A program made the position numbers and the translations under genes. A model generated the notes under the pieces. The model was not told where the DNA came from. It saw nothing but the letters and a program-made list of their open reading frames with translations, and did not search any database. Shown in pieces: positions 8,736 through 18,577 of a stretch of 64,000 nt of DNA. The DNA is from Labilibacter sediminis (GTDB taxonomy: Bacteria > Bacteroidota > Bacteroidia > Bacteroidales > Marinilabiliaceae), in assembly GCF_005877885.1 (NCBI RefSeq), contig NZ_VCHY01000001.1:518581-582580 (forward strand), written 5' to 3'. How positions within the stretch are numbered: position 1 is the stretch's first letter; the number at the start of each line of letters is the position of its first letter.

Positions 8736-9959
8736 TTACAATGCAGAAAGTTCAACAATTTTTAAAATTACCTCTACGGCTTTTTCCATACTATTTACAG
8801 GTACAAACTCAAACCGACCGTGAAAATTATGCCCCCCGGCAAAAATATTAGGCGTAGGCAAACCCATAAATGATAAGCGAGCACCATCAGTACCTCCTCT
8901 GATAGGTTTAACCAGAGGCTTTACTCCAACAAGTTCCATGGCCTTTTGAGCCTGATCAACAATATGCATAACAGGTTTTACCTTCTCACACATATTATAA
9001 TATTGATCTTTTATATCAATTGAAACCGTGCCCTCTCCATATTCATTATTGATTTTATTAACCAAATGATTAAGTTCTTTCTTTCGATCCTCAAACCTGT
9101 CTCTTCTAAAATCTCTTATAATATATTTAAGTTCACTTTTTTCAACTTCTCCATTGAATGAAATTAAGTGATAAAAACCCTCATATCCAGACGTATGTTC
9201 TGGTGTTTCGACCCTTGGAAGCATTGAAATAATCTGATTTGCAATTCTCATGGAATTACGCATTTTATTTTTTGCGTATCCAGGATGTACATTTCTTCCT
9301 AATACAGTTATTTTAGCAATGGCCGCATTAAAATTTTCATACTCGAGCTCTCCTATTTCTCCACCATCCATTGTATATGCATAGGCAGCTCCAAATTTTT
9401 CTATAACGAAATGATCCGCTCCTGCTCCAATCTCTTCATCAGGAGTGAATCCAATACGTATTTTACCGTGCTTAATTTCCGGATGGTTGATTAAATATTC
9501 AGCAGCTGTAACAATTTCTGCCACCCCTGCTTTATCATCAGCTCCTAAAAGAGTAGTACCATCTGTTGTTATTAAATCCTGACCAACATATTTTTTTAAC
9601 TCAGGAAACTCCTCTGGTAATAATTGAATATTTTCTTCTTTATTTAAAACAATCCCTTCCCCATCATAATTTTCAACTATTTGAGGTTTCACATTTTTAC
9701 CGGTAAAATCCGGACTGGTATCTACATGAGCAATAAATCCTATTACGGGAATATCTTTATCAATATTTGAAGGAATAGTTGCCATTACATAACCGTTTTC
9801 ATCCAACTCTACTTCCTCCAACCCTATTTGTTTTAATTCCTCAACCAGTTGTTGAGAGAATAACATTTGACCGGGCGTGGAAGGTGTTAATCCGGTATCT
9901 GTATCCGACTGAGTATCGACAACTACATATTCTAAAAATCTTTCTTTTATATTTTTCAT
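8736..9959 (-). CDS. pepT: Peptidase T (tripeptide aminopeptidase)
   Basis: 407 residues from the ATG at 9959; the open frame continues to a GTG at 9986, but the family starts at [20 protein letters not shown]20 metallopeptidase with the metal-site motifs [30 protein letters not shown] (catalytic Glu and metal ligand) and [12 protein letters not shown]. It removes N-terminal residues from tripeptides in the cytoplasm using two zinc ions. Length agrees with characterised PepT proteins (about 408). It appears monocistronic. Confidence 0.95.
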   Translation of the reverse strand: MKNIKERFLEYVVVDTQSDTDTGLTPSTPGQMLFSQQLVEELKQIGLEEVELDENGYVMATIPSNIDKDIPVIGFIAHVDTSPDFTGKNVKPQIVENYDGEGIVLNKEENIQLLPEEFPELKKYVGQDLITTDGTTLLGADDKAGVAEIVTAAEYLINHPEIKHGKIRIGFTPDEEIGAGADHFVIEKFGAAYAYTMDGGEIGELEYENFNAAIAKITVLGRNVHPGYAKNKMRNSMRIANQIISMLPRVETPEHTSGYEGFYHLISFNGEVEKSELKYIIRDFRRDRFEDRKKELNHLVNKINNEYGEGTVSIDIKDQYYNMCEKVKPVMHIVDQAQKAMELVGVKPLVKPIRGGTDGARLSFMGLPTPNIFAGGHNFHGRFEFVPVNSMEKAVEVILKIVELSAL

Positions 9960-10090
9960 TTCTAAATATTCTTGTTTGCATAACACTCATAAACTTAATA
10001 ATTCTATAAAATAAAAGATGAATCATTAAAGCTTACACAATTGCAAAGTATGGTTCATTGTTATTTTTAAAAGTAATAGTAAATCGTACA

Positions 10091-10125
10091 AAAACAAAAA
10101 GGGGAGATCATTAATCGATCTCCCC
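10091..10125 (-). terminator. Terminator of proS
   Basis: Minus-strand hairpin GGGGAGATCG / TGATCTCCCC with a small loop, followed by TTTTTG-rich sequence. Confidence 0.85.
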
Positions 10126-10170
10126 TGACAAATATCATAATAACAGTGCTGTTATTCTTTTGCTGCTATA

Positions 10171-11646
10171 TTAGTAAGCCTTTGCAAACAATACTCTTTG
10201 CGCTGATGGTTTTCCTGTAACCATACATTTACCCGGTGTTTTATCGCCATCTAAAGGAATACACCTAATGGTTGCCTTGGTATCTTCTTTAATTTTCTGT
10301 TCTGTCTCAGATGAACCATCCCAATGGGCCAATATAAAACCTCCCTTTTCTTCAAGCACTTTTTTAAACTCATCGTACGACTCAACTTCAGTAGTTTTTT
10401 CAGTTCTAAAGTCCAGTGCTTTTTGATAGATATTTTCCTGGATGGTATCCAATAATTCTGCTATATATCCATCAACATCATCCATTGAAACAACTTCTTT
10501 AGTTAACGTATCTCTTCGGGCAACTTCAGCTGTATTGTTTTCAATATCGCGAGGACCAACAGCTAACCTAATTGGCACCCCTTGTAATTCGTATTGAGCA
10601 AATTTCCAACCTGGCTTACGGTTATCGCTATCATCAAACTTAACGCTAATCCCTTTATCTTTTAACTTGGCCACAATTGGTTCTACTACTGCAGAAATCT
10701 TTGCTAAGTCTTCTTCACTTTTGAAAATTGGCACAATTGCAACCTGTATAGGCGCTAACTTTGGAGGCAACACCAAACCATAATCATCTGAATGAGCCAT
10801 AATTAATGCCCCCATTAACCTTGTTGACACTCCCCATGATGAAGCCCACACATACTCTTCTTTTCCTTCTTTCCCAGCAAACTTAACGTCAAATGCTTTG
10901 GCAAAATTTTGTCCTAGAAAGTGAGATGTTCCAGACTGAAGCGCTTTACCATCTTGCATTAGAGCTTCAATAGTATAGGTTTCCAATGCACCTGCAAATC
11001 GCTCATTAGCTGTTTTAAAACCCTGTACAACAGGTACACCCATAAATTTCTCAGCAAAGTCAGCATACACCTGAATCATGGTCTCTGTTTCTTCCATTGC
11101 TTCTTCCTTTGTAGCATGGGCAGTATGACCTTCCTGCCATAAAAACTCAGCTGTTCTTAAAAACAAACGGGTTCTCATTTCCCAACGCACAACATTAGCC
11201 CATTGGTTACATTTAATTGGCAAGTCACGATATGATTGAATCCAATTTTTATAAGTACTCCAAATAATGGTTTCTGAGGTAGGGCGAACAATTAACTCTT
11301 CCTCTAATTTAGCCTCCGGGTCAACAACAACTCCCTTTCCATCAGGATCATTTTTTAAACGATAATGCGTAACCACTGCACACTCCTTTGCAAACCCTTC
11401 AACGTGATCAGCTTCTTTACTTAAATATGACTTTGGAATAAAAAGAGGGAAATAAGCATTTTGATGACCGGTGTCCTTAAACATTTTGTCTAACGCTTGT
11501 TGCATTTTTTCCCAAATAGCGTATCCATAGGGCTTAATTACCATACATCCTCTTACTGCAGAGTTTTCTGCTAAATCAGCCTTCATTACTAATTCGTTGT
11601 ACCACTGAGAATAGTCTACACTTCTTTTTGTTAATCCTTTAGCCAT
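10171..11646 (-). CDS. proS: Prolyl-tRNA synthetase (archaeal/eukaryotic-like type)
   Basis: 491 residues. Class II catalytic core with motif 2 ([26 protein letters not shown]) and motif 3 ([23 protein letters not shown]), an anticodon-binding domain from about 290, and a C-terminal zinc-type tail ending in AKAY. The bacterial editing domain is absent, as usual for this short type in Bacteroidota. It charges tRNA-Pro, a GGG isoacceptor of which is encoded at 38094-38167. Monocistronic, with a strong terminator. Confidence 0.96.
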   Translation of the reverse strand: MAKGLTKRSVDYSQWYNELVMKADLAENSAVRGCMVIKPYGYAIWEKMQQALDKMFKDTGHQNAYFPLFIPKSYLSKEADHVEGFAKECAVVTHYRLKNDPDGKGVVVDPEAKLEEELIVRPTSETIIWSTYKNWIQSYRDLPIKCNQWANVVRWEMRTRLFLRTAEFLWQEGHTAHATKEEAMEETETMIQVYADFAEKFMGVPVVQGFKTANERFAGALETYTIEALMQDGKALQSGTSHFLGQNFAKAFDVKFAGKEGKEEYVWASSWGVSTRLMGALIMAHSDDYGLVLPPKLAPIQVAIVPIFKSEEDLAKISAVVEPIVAKLKDKGISVKFDDSDNRKPGWKFAQYELQGVPIRLAVGPRDIENNTAEVARRDTLTKEVVSMDDVDGYIAELLDTIQENIYQKALDFRTEKTTEVESYDEFKKVLEEKGGFILAHWDGSSETEQKIKEDTKATIRCIPLDGDKTPGKCMVTGKPSAQRVLFAKAY

Positions 11647-12119
11647 TTAATTATTCTTTTTATCTCTCCGAAATTACTTTTTTACTATCGTTAAACCAAT
11701 CATCTGTAAGCTCCTAAACAATTGGCATATAGCATCACAATTATTAATTGCATCAGCCTAAAGAAACGAAGTCGCAAAATAACAAAAAATACACCACAAT
11801 ATTATTATAAAAACACAAAAATAAACACTGTAACTCTTCCATATCTACCTTAGTGATGACATTTATAATGCTTTTTCCTGTTTCTAACATTAAAAATGGG
11901 GTGTAAATCATATAGCACAATATTGAAATCAAAAAGCATGTTATAACACTAGAAATTACCTTAAGAAAATTAACAGTTATTAAGATTTTGGTATGTTTAT
12001 TGTAGTATTATAAACAACCATTTATTGGGTTAAAAAGCTGTACAACCTATATGAAATTGCATTTTTATATGCACCTTTAGGTCCTGAAGCGTTTTAACGC
12101 GATAATAAAAAGATATATC
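11647..12119. other. Intergenic region between divergent proS and a lipoprotein gene
   Basis: 473 bp, very A/T-rich, no convincing reading frame. It must hold both divergent promoters. A TTATTTTG sequence on the minus strand near 11773-11780 is a weak -7 candidate for proS. A short palindrome GCGTTTTAACGC lies at about 12090-12101, just upstream of the lipoprotein's A-rich ribosome binding region. Confidence 0.6.
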
Positions 12120-13508
12120 ATGAAAACTTTTCTAACCATATCCGTTTTTATAAGTCTGCTTCTTTCCGGATGCGTTTCTACGCAATCATTTACTTCCGGG
12201 GTTTATGCGGATGACTTATACTACAAGCCTTCTGACAAACCTATTTCTGTGGCCGAGAACTATTCTTCTTTACCTAAGCCCGACAAGCAAATAAAAAAAG
12301 AAAACAACCAAACATATTCTACTCTTCAAAGGGAATATAAACAATCAGACAGAAGTACGGCTCAAGAAGACTTAAGAGATTTTACTGAGATACAAAATGA
12401 ATATACAAGTTTATTAACAAACGATACAATTGCTGAATTAGACACCCTTTTGTACTATGATGATAAAACAGGATATTGGGTAAATGAATTTAGTGGTACA
12501 CAAAGCGATAAAGAATACGCTGAAAGACTTGCTCGATTCCATGGACCAATGAGAGGAATCCCGTATTGGTCTCCCTTATATCAGGATGTTATATTTGGAA
12601 GTGGATTTAATTACAATGTTTATATAGATGGCGACTATGCATACGTAGTGCCAGATTGGAGCAGCCGTTATTATTGGGATTGGAGATATGGCCGCAACTA
12701 TGGCTATTACGGCAGATATGGATATTACGATCCTTGGTACGGATGGGGATATAATTTCGGATGGGGATATAATTATGTATGGGGTTACCCATATTGTGGA
12801 TGGGGATATCCAGGCTATGGTTATGGATGTGGTTACCCGGGTTATTACCCTCCAATTTATGGCGGAGGAGGCTACTACGCACGAGAAAGAGCTCCAAGAA
12901 CATATTCTACATCCGGCAGACCAGCAGGCACATACAACAAAAGTGCAACCAGAGCGGCCAGACAACCTGCTCAGTCAAATAATGTTGGAAGAGTCAGCAG
13001 ACAGAGCAGCACAAATACCAAAACAGCAGTAAGTACAAGACCAGGAAATACCAGAACTCAACGAGCCTCTTATGTTTCCGGAACAACAAGAGTAGGTACT
13101 TCATCAAGCTCAAATAGAACTACCAGAAGAAACTATACTCCCACATATACTAAAACAACAAACAATACTCAAAGTAGTTACAATCGAAGTTCAAGAAGCT
13201 CAAGATCATCAAGTACAACTAACAGCAGATCGTCTTATTCAAATAGTTCTTCAAGAAAATCGAGTTCAGCTACAAACAAAAGCTATAATACAGGTAGTTC
13301 CAGTAACAGGAGCCGCAACTATAGCAGCGGCAGTAGCCGAACCCAATCAAGAACTTCAACACCATCATACAATAGCGGATCCAGATCTTCGAGCTATTCG
13401 GGCTCAAGTTATTCAGGATCGAGCAGCTCAGGCAGCTCAAGATCAAGCAGTGGAAGTAGCAGCAGATCCAGCGGTAGCAGTGGCAGAAGCAGTAGATCGA
13501 GCAGATAA
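12120..13508 (+). CDS. Low-complexity lipoprotein with Gly/Tyr/Trp-rich core and Ser/Arg-rich tail
   Basis: 462 residues, function not recognised. A lipoprotein signal peptide ends in LLSGC (Cys about 18). Residues about 20-175 are charged and polar; about 180-250 are dense in Gly, Tyr and Trp (repeated GWGY, GYG and YYG units); about 265-462 are almost only Ser, Arg, Thr and Asn with tails like SSRSSSGSSS. Such composition resembles adhesive or surface-coating proteins. The Ser/Arg part is basic and probably disordered. The next gene is 161 bp downstream in the same direction. Lipid-anchored location is a firm reading; any role is a guess. Confidence 0.8.
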   Translation: MKTFLTISVFISLLLSGCVSTQSFTSGVYADDLYYKPSDKPISVAENYSSLPKPDKQIKKENNQTYSTLQREYKQSDRSTAQEDLRDFTEIQNEYTSLLTNDTIAELDTLLYYDDKTGYWVNEFSGTQSDKEYAERLARFHGPMRGIPYWSPLYQDVIFGSGFNYNVYIDGDYAYVVPDWSSRYYWDWRYGRNYGYYGRYGYYDPWYGWGYNFGWGYNYVWGYPYCGWGYPGYGYGCGYPGYYPPIYGGGGYYARERAPRTYSTSGRPAGTYNKSATRAARQPAQSNNVGRVSRQSSTNTKTAVSTRPGNTRTQRASYVSGTTRVGTSSSSNRTTRRNYTPTYTKTTNNTQSSYNRSSRSSRSSSTTNSRSSYSNSSSRKSSSATNKSYNTGSSSNRSRNYSSGSSRTQSRTSTPSYNSGSRSSSYSGSSYSGSSSSGSSRSSSGSSSRSSGSSGRSSRSSR

Positions 13509-13669
13509 GTTTATGTACTAGAATTAAAGATTTTCTAATTCCTTAAGCAACAAATACCTATTATGTCAGGTTGTGCATAAATCATTAAAGTTCATTAATT
13601 CTTTTTAAACTCATGTTCAATTATATTTAAGAAAAATACACTTATAACCTTTATTCAATATCAGTAACT

Positions 13670-15157
13670 ATGAATACAATCAAGATATCTGCTATTTGTA
13701 TTATTTTATATGCTTGCGCAGTGTTAACAAATGCACAAACATACGAGGACGTTCTAAGGTATTCTCAACCTCAATATAGTGGTACAGCTCGTTCAATGTC
13801 TATGGGAGGAGCCTTCGGATCACTCGGAGGTGATTTCAGCGCTTTGGGAATAAACCCTGCCGGCATTGCTACCTACAGGTCGTCAGAATTTACATTAACT
13901 CCATCATTGATTATCAATTCAACAGAAACTGACTTTTCGGGCAACAAGCTTTCTGATAATAAAACAAGTTTTGTGATTAATCAGATAGGCTATGTGGGCA
14001 CATACCGACCAATGCGGGAAGTAAAAAAAGGTGTAGTAAGTACCCACTTTGCAATTGGATATAACCGCAACAACAATTTCAATTATAAATCAATGGCTTC
14101 TGGGAGGAATATAAGCAGTTCAATGACTGATATGTTTGTGACAGATGCAAACGGAATACATCCCGATGATTTAGGTGGATTAACTGCTTTAGCCTACGAT
14201 ACATATTTAATAGACATTCAAGACGAAGCAAATAACACATATACTAATTTCCTTTATGCTGAAGATAAAGTTGATCAAACTAAACTCATTGAAAAAGACG
14301 GCTACTCAGGTGAATTTAATCTAACTACCGGAGCTAATATTAGCAACCTGCTTCTCATCGGAGCTAGCTTAAACTTCACAAGCATGAGATACAAAGAGAA
14401 CGCTAATTACTACGAACAGTATAGTGAGAATAATGGAGAGCCTGCCTATGATGTATTTAGTCAATATTCCATAAACAACTACTTAAATGCATCAGGAACA
14501 GGAGTTAATTTAAAATTTGGCCTAATTATTAAACCAGTTAGCAATGCCAGACTAGGTTTTTCATATCACTCTCCAACCTGGTATAAAATTGAAGAAGATT
14601 ATGGATCTACCGTAAACGCTTCATATTTTAACCATGATAATAGTGAAGGATACTATGATGGCAGGTTCGATTATAAATTAAATACCCCTGAAAAACTTAT
14701 TGCAAGTGCAGCTTATATCATTGGCAAAGTTGCCATATTAAGTTTCGATTATGAATATATAAACTATGCATCATCCAAATTTAAAGCAAACTCTAACAGC
14801 TACCAGGATTTTGAATTTATTAACGAGCAAAACAGAATAATAAAAGAAACCTTTACGGCAACAAACAACTTCAGAGCGGGTGCTGAATTCAGGCTAAATG
14901 AGCAGGTAAGCTTTAGAGGCGGGTATTCTTTTCAAGCGTCACCCTACAAAACCGAACCTTTTGATAACGAAATTACAAGCATTACCGGAGGTTTAGGTTA
15001 TCGAAACAGTAATTACTTTATTGACCTAGCCTACAAACTTTCATCGTACGACACAAGTTATTATAACTATTGGTATGATGAAGGAATACACTCGCCTGAA
15101 ACCAAAGTAAGTGCTAAAGATCACTATGCCGTTATAACTTTTGGATGGAAGTTCTAA
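13670..15157 (+). CDS. OmpP1/FadL-like outer membrane transport protein
   Basis: 495 residues with a signal peptide ending near TNAQ. The start YEDVLRYSQPQYSGTARSMSMGGAFGSLGGDFSALGINPAGIATY is characteristic of the Bacteroidota OmpP1/FadL/TodX-like family, often annotated hemin receptor. Alternating aromatic strands continue to a terminal phenylalanine (ITFGWKF), as in outer membrane beta-barrels. It probably lets hydrophobic compounds through the outer membrane; the ligand is unknown. It is followed by a strong bidirectional terminator. Confidence 0.85.
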   Translation: MNTIKISAICIILYACAVLTNAQTYEDVLRYSQPQYSGTARSMSMGGAFGSLGGDFSALGINPAGIATYRSSEFTLTPSLIINSTETDFSGNKLSDNKTSFVINQIGYVGTYRPMREVKKGVVSTHFAIGYNRNNNFNYKSMASGRNISSSMTDMFVTDANGIHPDDLGGLTALAYDTYLIDIQDEANNTYTNFLYAEDKVDQTKLIEKDGYSGEFNLTTGANISNLLLIGASLNFTSMRYKENANYYEQYSENNGEPAYDVFSQYSINNYLNASGTGVNLKFGLIIKPVSNARLGFSYHSPTWYKIEEDYGSTVNASYFNHDNSEGYYDGRFDYKLNTPEKLIASAAYIIGKVAILSFDYEYINYASSKFKANSNSYQDFEFINEQNRIIKETFTATNNFRAGAEFRLNEQVSFRGGYSFQASPYKTEPFDNEITSITGGLGYRNSNYFIDLAYKLSSYDTSYYNYWYDEGIHSPETKVSAKDHYAVITFGWKF

Positions 15158-15178
15158 TTTCAAAAAGATAAGAAATAG

Positions 15179-15212
15179 AAAGCCCCGATACTCACTGAAT
15201 ATCGGGGCTTTT
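15179..15212. terminator. Bidirectional terminator between the OmpP1-like gene and cysN
   Basis: Perfect 12-bp stem AAAGCCCCGATA / TATCGGGGCTTT with a nine-base loop, flanked by T on one strand and A on the other, so it serves both converging genes. Confidence 0.9.
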
Positions 15213-15233
15213 ATATTATTAATTGACTATTCT

Positions 15234-16505
15234 TTAAATAATCATACCAGCTGCAACTGTTTCATTTGTTCCTTCGTCAACTAAAATTACACTACCTGTA
15301 ATTCTGTTTTTAGAATAAGAATCTATATGCAAAGGTTTTGTAACTCTCAAGTTAATTTTTGCAATATCGTTCATTTTAACCGTTAAGTCTTCTGTATTTT
15401 GCTCTAAGGTATTAATGTTCATTTTATGCTGAACACCAGTAACCATACAACGTGCTTCTGCAGAAGTATGTCTGATCACATATTTACCTCTTGGAATTAA
15501 ATTACGCTCATTAAACCAACATACCATTAGTTCAAGATCCTGCGTAGTGTTTGGTAAGTCATCAGATTTCACCAACATATCACCACGGCTAATATCTATC
15601 TCATCTTCTAAAGTAATGGTAACTGACTGAGGAGCAAACGATTCTTCCAAAGTATCTTCAAAGAAATCAATGGTTTTTACTTTTGATGTAAATCCTGAAG
15701 GTAATACAGTAATAGGATCACCTACTTTTACGGCTCCACTTGCAATTCTACCTCCATATCCTCTATAATCAGGGAATTCTGCAGTTTGAGGACGTACAAC
15801 ATACTGTACAGGAAAACGGAAATCTTCGTGATTAATATCACTGCTAATATGAATATTTTCTAAAAGATGTAACAAGGTTGGACCTTGATACCAATCCATT
15901 TTTTCAGATCTATCAACGACGTTATCACCATTTAATGCACTAATCGGTACATAACGAATATCTTTCACACTCAACTTGGAAGAAAATCCGTCGATATCTG
16001 ATTTTATTTTTTCAAATGTTTCCTCAGAATAATCCACAAGGTCCATTTTGTTAACACAAAATATAACATGAGGAATCTGCAACTGAGAAGCAATATAGGA
16101 GTGTCTTAATGTTTGCTCAAGTACACCATGACGTGCATCAACTAAAATAATTGCCACATTCGCGGTACTTGCTCCGGTCACCATGTTTCTGGTGTATTGT
16201 ATATGTCCCGGAGTATCTGCTATTATAAACTTACGTTTTGGGGTAGCAAAATACCTATAGGCTACATCAATTGTAATTCCCTGCTCACGCTCAGCCCTTA
16301 AACCGTCGGTTAACAATGCAAGGTTAACCTCTTCATTTCCTATACGTTCACTAGCCTTTTCGATAGCTTCCATCTGGTCTTCAAAAATAGCCTTACTATC
16401 ATATAGAAGTCTTCCAATCAAAGTACTTTTACCATCATCAACACTACCTGCAGTGGTGAAGCGTAAAAGCTCCATATCTAAATATCCTGAATTTTTATCG
16501 CTCAT
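15234..16505 (-). CDS. cysN: Sulfate adenylyltransferase subunit 1 (GTPase)
   Basis: 423 residues, an EF-Tu-like GTPase: G1 GSVDDGKSTLIG near 16-27, G3 DTPGH, G4 NKMD, then beta-barrel domains II and III. With CysD it makes adenosine 5'-phosphosulfate, GTP hydrolysis driving the reaction. Shorter than CysNC fusions: there is no APS kinase domain at the C-terminus. It follows cysD by 26 bp. No cysC, cysH or transporter lies nearby, so this window does not show whether the product feeds cysteine synthesis or sulfation. Confidence 0.95.
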   Translation of the reverse strand: MSDKNSGYLDMELLRFTTAGSVDDGKSTLIGRLLYDSKAIFEDQMEAIEKASERIGNEEVNLALLTDGLRAEREQGITIDVAYRYFATPKRKFIIADTPGHIQYTRNMVTGASTANVAIILVDARHGVLEQTLRHSYIASQLQIPHVIFCVNKMDLVDYSEETFEKIKSDIDGFSSKLSVKDIRYVPISALNGDNVVDRSEKMDWYQGPTLLHLLENIHISSDINHEDFRFPVQYVVRPQTAEFPDYRGYGGRIASGAVKVGDPITVLPSGFTSKVKTIDFFEDTLEESFAPQSVTITLEDEIDISRGDMLVKSDDLPNTTQDLELMVCWFNERNLIPRGKYVIRHTSAEARCMVTGVQHKMNINTLEQNTEDLTVKMNDIAKINLRVTKPLHIDSYSKNRITGSVILVDEGTNETVAAGMII

Positions 16506-16531
16506 AATAATTTGATGCTTAGCATTAATGG

Positions 16532-17437
16532 TTAAAAATAGCCTTCTTTTTTACGATCTTCCATAGCTGATTCCGATCTCTTATCATCAGAACGACCTCC
16601 ACGTTCAGTAGTTCGGGTAGCTGCAACTTCCTGTATAATATCTTCTATTGTATCGGCTTTTGAAAGCGTTAAACCGGTACAGGTGATATCTCCGATGGTT
16701 CTACATCTTACATCTTTCTCTACTAACTCTTCACCAGGTTTTAACTGCATAAACGGAGCTTTAAACATCCAAACTCCATCCCTGTTAAAAACTTCTCTTT
16801 TATGTGTAAAATAAAGGTTTGGAAGCTCAATGTTCTCCATATAAATATACTGCCAAACATCCATTTCAGTCCAGTTACTAATAGGAAATACTCTAAAGTG
16901 CTCTCCCATATTTTTACGACCATTAAATATATTCCATAATTCCGGACGTTGGTTTTTGGGGTCCCACTGTCCAAACTCATCTCTGTGTGAGAAAAATCTT
17001 TCTTTTGCTCGAGCTTTTTCTTCATCTCTGCGACCTCCGCCCATTGCAGCGTCTGTCTTCAACTCTTCAAGAGCATCTAACAATGTTACTGTCTGCAATT
17101 TATTACGTGAGGCATTCACTCCCTTTTCTTCTACAGCCTTACCTTGATCAATAGAATCCTGTACATATCGCACGATACATTTTGTACCTGTTTCTTCCAT
17201 GAGGTTATCCCTGTAGTCTAATGTCTCCTGGAAATTATGTCCTGTATCAATGTGTAACAATGCAAAAGGGACTTTAGCAGGGTAAAAAGCTTTACGCGCT
17301 AAATGAAACATTACAATTGAGTCTTTCCCTCCAGAAAAAAGCATCACCGGGTTTTCAAACTGAGCGGCAACTTCGCGAATAACAAATATTGACTCGGCCT
17401 CAAGCTCTCTTAGGTGATTAATTTGGTATTTATCCAT
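16532..17437 (-). CDS. cysD: Sulfate adenylyltransferase subunit 2
   Basis: 301 residues, PAPS-reductase/ATP-sulfurylase superfamily with the PP-loop LFSGGKDSIVM, followed by HIDTGHNFQETLDYRD and the C-terminal RCRTIGDITCTG and RGGRSDD segments typical of CysD. It binds ATP and sulfate; CysN is its GTPase partner and the next gene of the operon. The -7 box TACCTTTG lies 45 bases upstream. Confidence 0.96.
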   Translation of the reverse strand: MDKYQINHLRELEAESIFVIREVAAQFENPVMLFSGGKDSIVMFHLARKAFYPAKVPFALLHIDTGHNFQETLDYRDNLMEETGTKCIVRYVQDSIDQGKAVEEKGVNASRNKLQTVTLLDALEELKTDAAMGGGRRDEEKARAKERFFSHRDEFGQWDPKNQRPELWNIFNGRKNMGEHFRVFPISNWTEMDVWQYIYMENIELPNLYFTHKREVFNRDGVWMFKAPFMQLKPGEELVEKDVRCRTIGDITCTGLTLSKADTIEDIIQEVAATRTTERGGRSDDKRSESAMEDRKKEGYF

Positions 17438-17481
17438 GATTTTGTATTGATTTTTACCGAATTCGGTTATAAAAACGCTGC

Positions 17482-17489
17482 CAAAGGTA
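17482..17489 (-). promoter_or_regulatory. -7 box of the cysDN promoter
   Basis: Minus-strand TACCTTTG followed by GGCAGC, a good TAnnTTTG match about 45 bases upstream of the cysD ATG. Confidence 0.55.
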
Positions 17490-17535
17490 ATGATTTTAAT
17501 AATACTTTAAAATTATACAGAGCTCCGAAAAACGA

Positions 17536-17587
17536 AAAATCCTACCAAATAGTAGGATATAAAAAAAGGCATCATCAAGATGCCTTT
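17536..17587 (-). terminator. Tandem terminators of fabI
   Basis: Two successive minus-strand hairpins: AAAGGCATC / GATGCCTTT with a run of seven T residues (17562-17587), then CCTAC / GTAGG followed by ATTTTT (17536-17556). Together they separate fabI from the cysDN promoter. Confidence 0.8.
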
Positions 17588-17596
17588 AAATATTTT

Positions 17597-18442
17597 TTAG
17601 TCTAATGATTCTATATCATCAACATCGAAGCTCTTGTTGTATTGAGTCATCGCACGTAAACTCATACCAACATTAGAGAAACCTCCATCGTGGAAAAGGT
17701 TTTGCATAGTTACCTTCTTGGTTAAATCAGAGAACATAGTAATACAGTATCCTGCACATTCGTCTGCTGATGCATTACCAAGCGGAGACATTCTTTCCGA
17801 GAAATCCATAAGACCATCGAACCCTTTAACTCCACTACCGGCTGTAGTTATTGTAGGAGATTGGGAAACAGTGTTAATTCTTACTTTTTTCTCACGTCCA
17901 TAGATGTATCCAAAACTACGTCCGATAGACTCTAATAATGCTTTAGCATCAGACATATCATTGTATCCATAAAAAGTACGCTGTGCAGCTACATAAGATA
18001 AACCTAAAACAGATCCCCACTCACTGATAGCATCCATTTTAAATCCTACTTGTAACATTTTATGAAATGAAATAGCAGAGATATCTAACGTTTTATTTAA
18101 ATAGTTATAATTTAAATCGTGATACACTCTTTTTTTACGCACATTAAGTGACATACCAATTGAATGAAGTACGAAGTCAATTTTTCCTCCAAGTACTTCC
18201 ATTGACTTAGCAAATACATTTTCTAAGTCCTCAACACTTGTAGCGTCAGCTGGAATTACTTCAGCGTTACACTTTTCAGAAAGCTCTGTTAGCGTACCCA
18301 TTCTACATGCAACAGGTGTATTCGTTAAAGTAAAAACAGCTCCTTCTTCGTGAGCCATCTCTGCAACTTTCCAAGCAATAGACATATCGTTTAATGCCCC
18401 GAAAATAATTCCTCTTTTACCTTTTAATAAATTATATCCCAT
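17597..18442 (-). CDS. fabI: Enoyl-[acyl-carrier-protein] reductase (NADH), FabI
   Basis: 281 residues from the ATG at 18442; a TTG four codons upstream keeps the frame open but MGYNLLKGKRGIIFGA is the usual family start. SDR fold with a nucleotide-binding segment GIIFGALNDMSIAW. The FabI-type active site is visible: a tyrosine in FYGYNDMSDAK with lysine seven residues after it (Y-x6-K spacing). It performs the last reduction of each fatty acid elongation cycle. It stands alone with its own -7 box (18466-18473) and terminators. Confidence 0.95.
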   Translation of the reverse strand: MGYNLLKGKRGIIFGALNDMSIAWKVAEMAHEEGAVFTLTNTPVACRMGTLTELSEKCNAEVIPADATSVEDLENVFAKSMEVLGGKIDFVLHSIGMSLNVRKKRVYHDLNYNYLNKTLDISAISFHKMLQVGFKMDAISEWGSVLGLSYVAAQRTFYGYNDMSDAKALLESIGRSFGYIYGREKKVRINTVSQSPTITTAGSGVKGFDGLMDFSERMSPLGNASADECAGYCITMFSDLTKKVTMQNLFHDGGFSNVGMSLRAMTQYNKSFDVDDIESLD

Positions 18443-18465
18443 TTTCAATTTCAATTTTGAGCGTA

Positions 18466-18473
18466 CAAAGATA
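18466..18473 (-). promoter_or_regulatory. -7 box of the fabI promoter
   Basis: Minus-strand TATCTTTG, 24 bases upstream of the fabI ATG at 18442. It leaves a leader of about 15-20 nt. Confidence 0.6.
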
Positions 18474-18577
18474 GACGAATAACCTATTATGAAAAATAAT
18501 ACACACTAAATATTTGCATTATTAACACATAAAAAATGCTAATCCCCTAACTCTAAACTCTTTAGCCAACCATTTGT

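Noticed and set aside
12576..13032. Several overlapping open frames on both strands in the Gly/Tyr-rich region
   Set aside because: They are by-products of the low-complexity coding sequence of the lipoprotein and have no ribosome site or family features.
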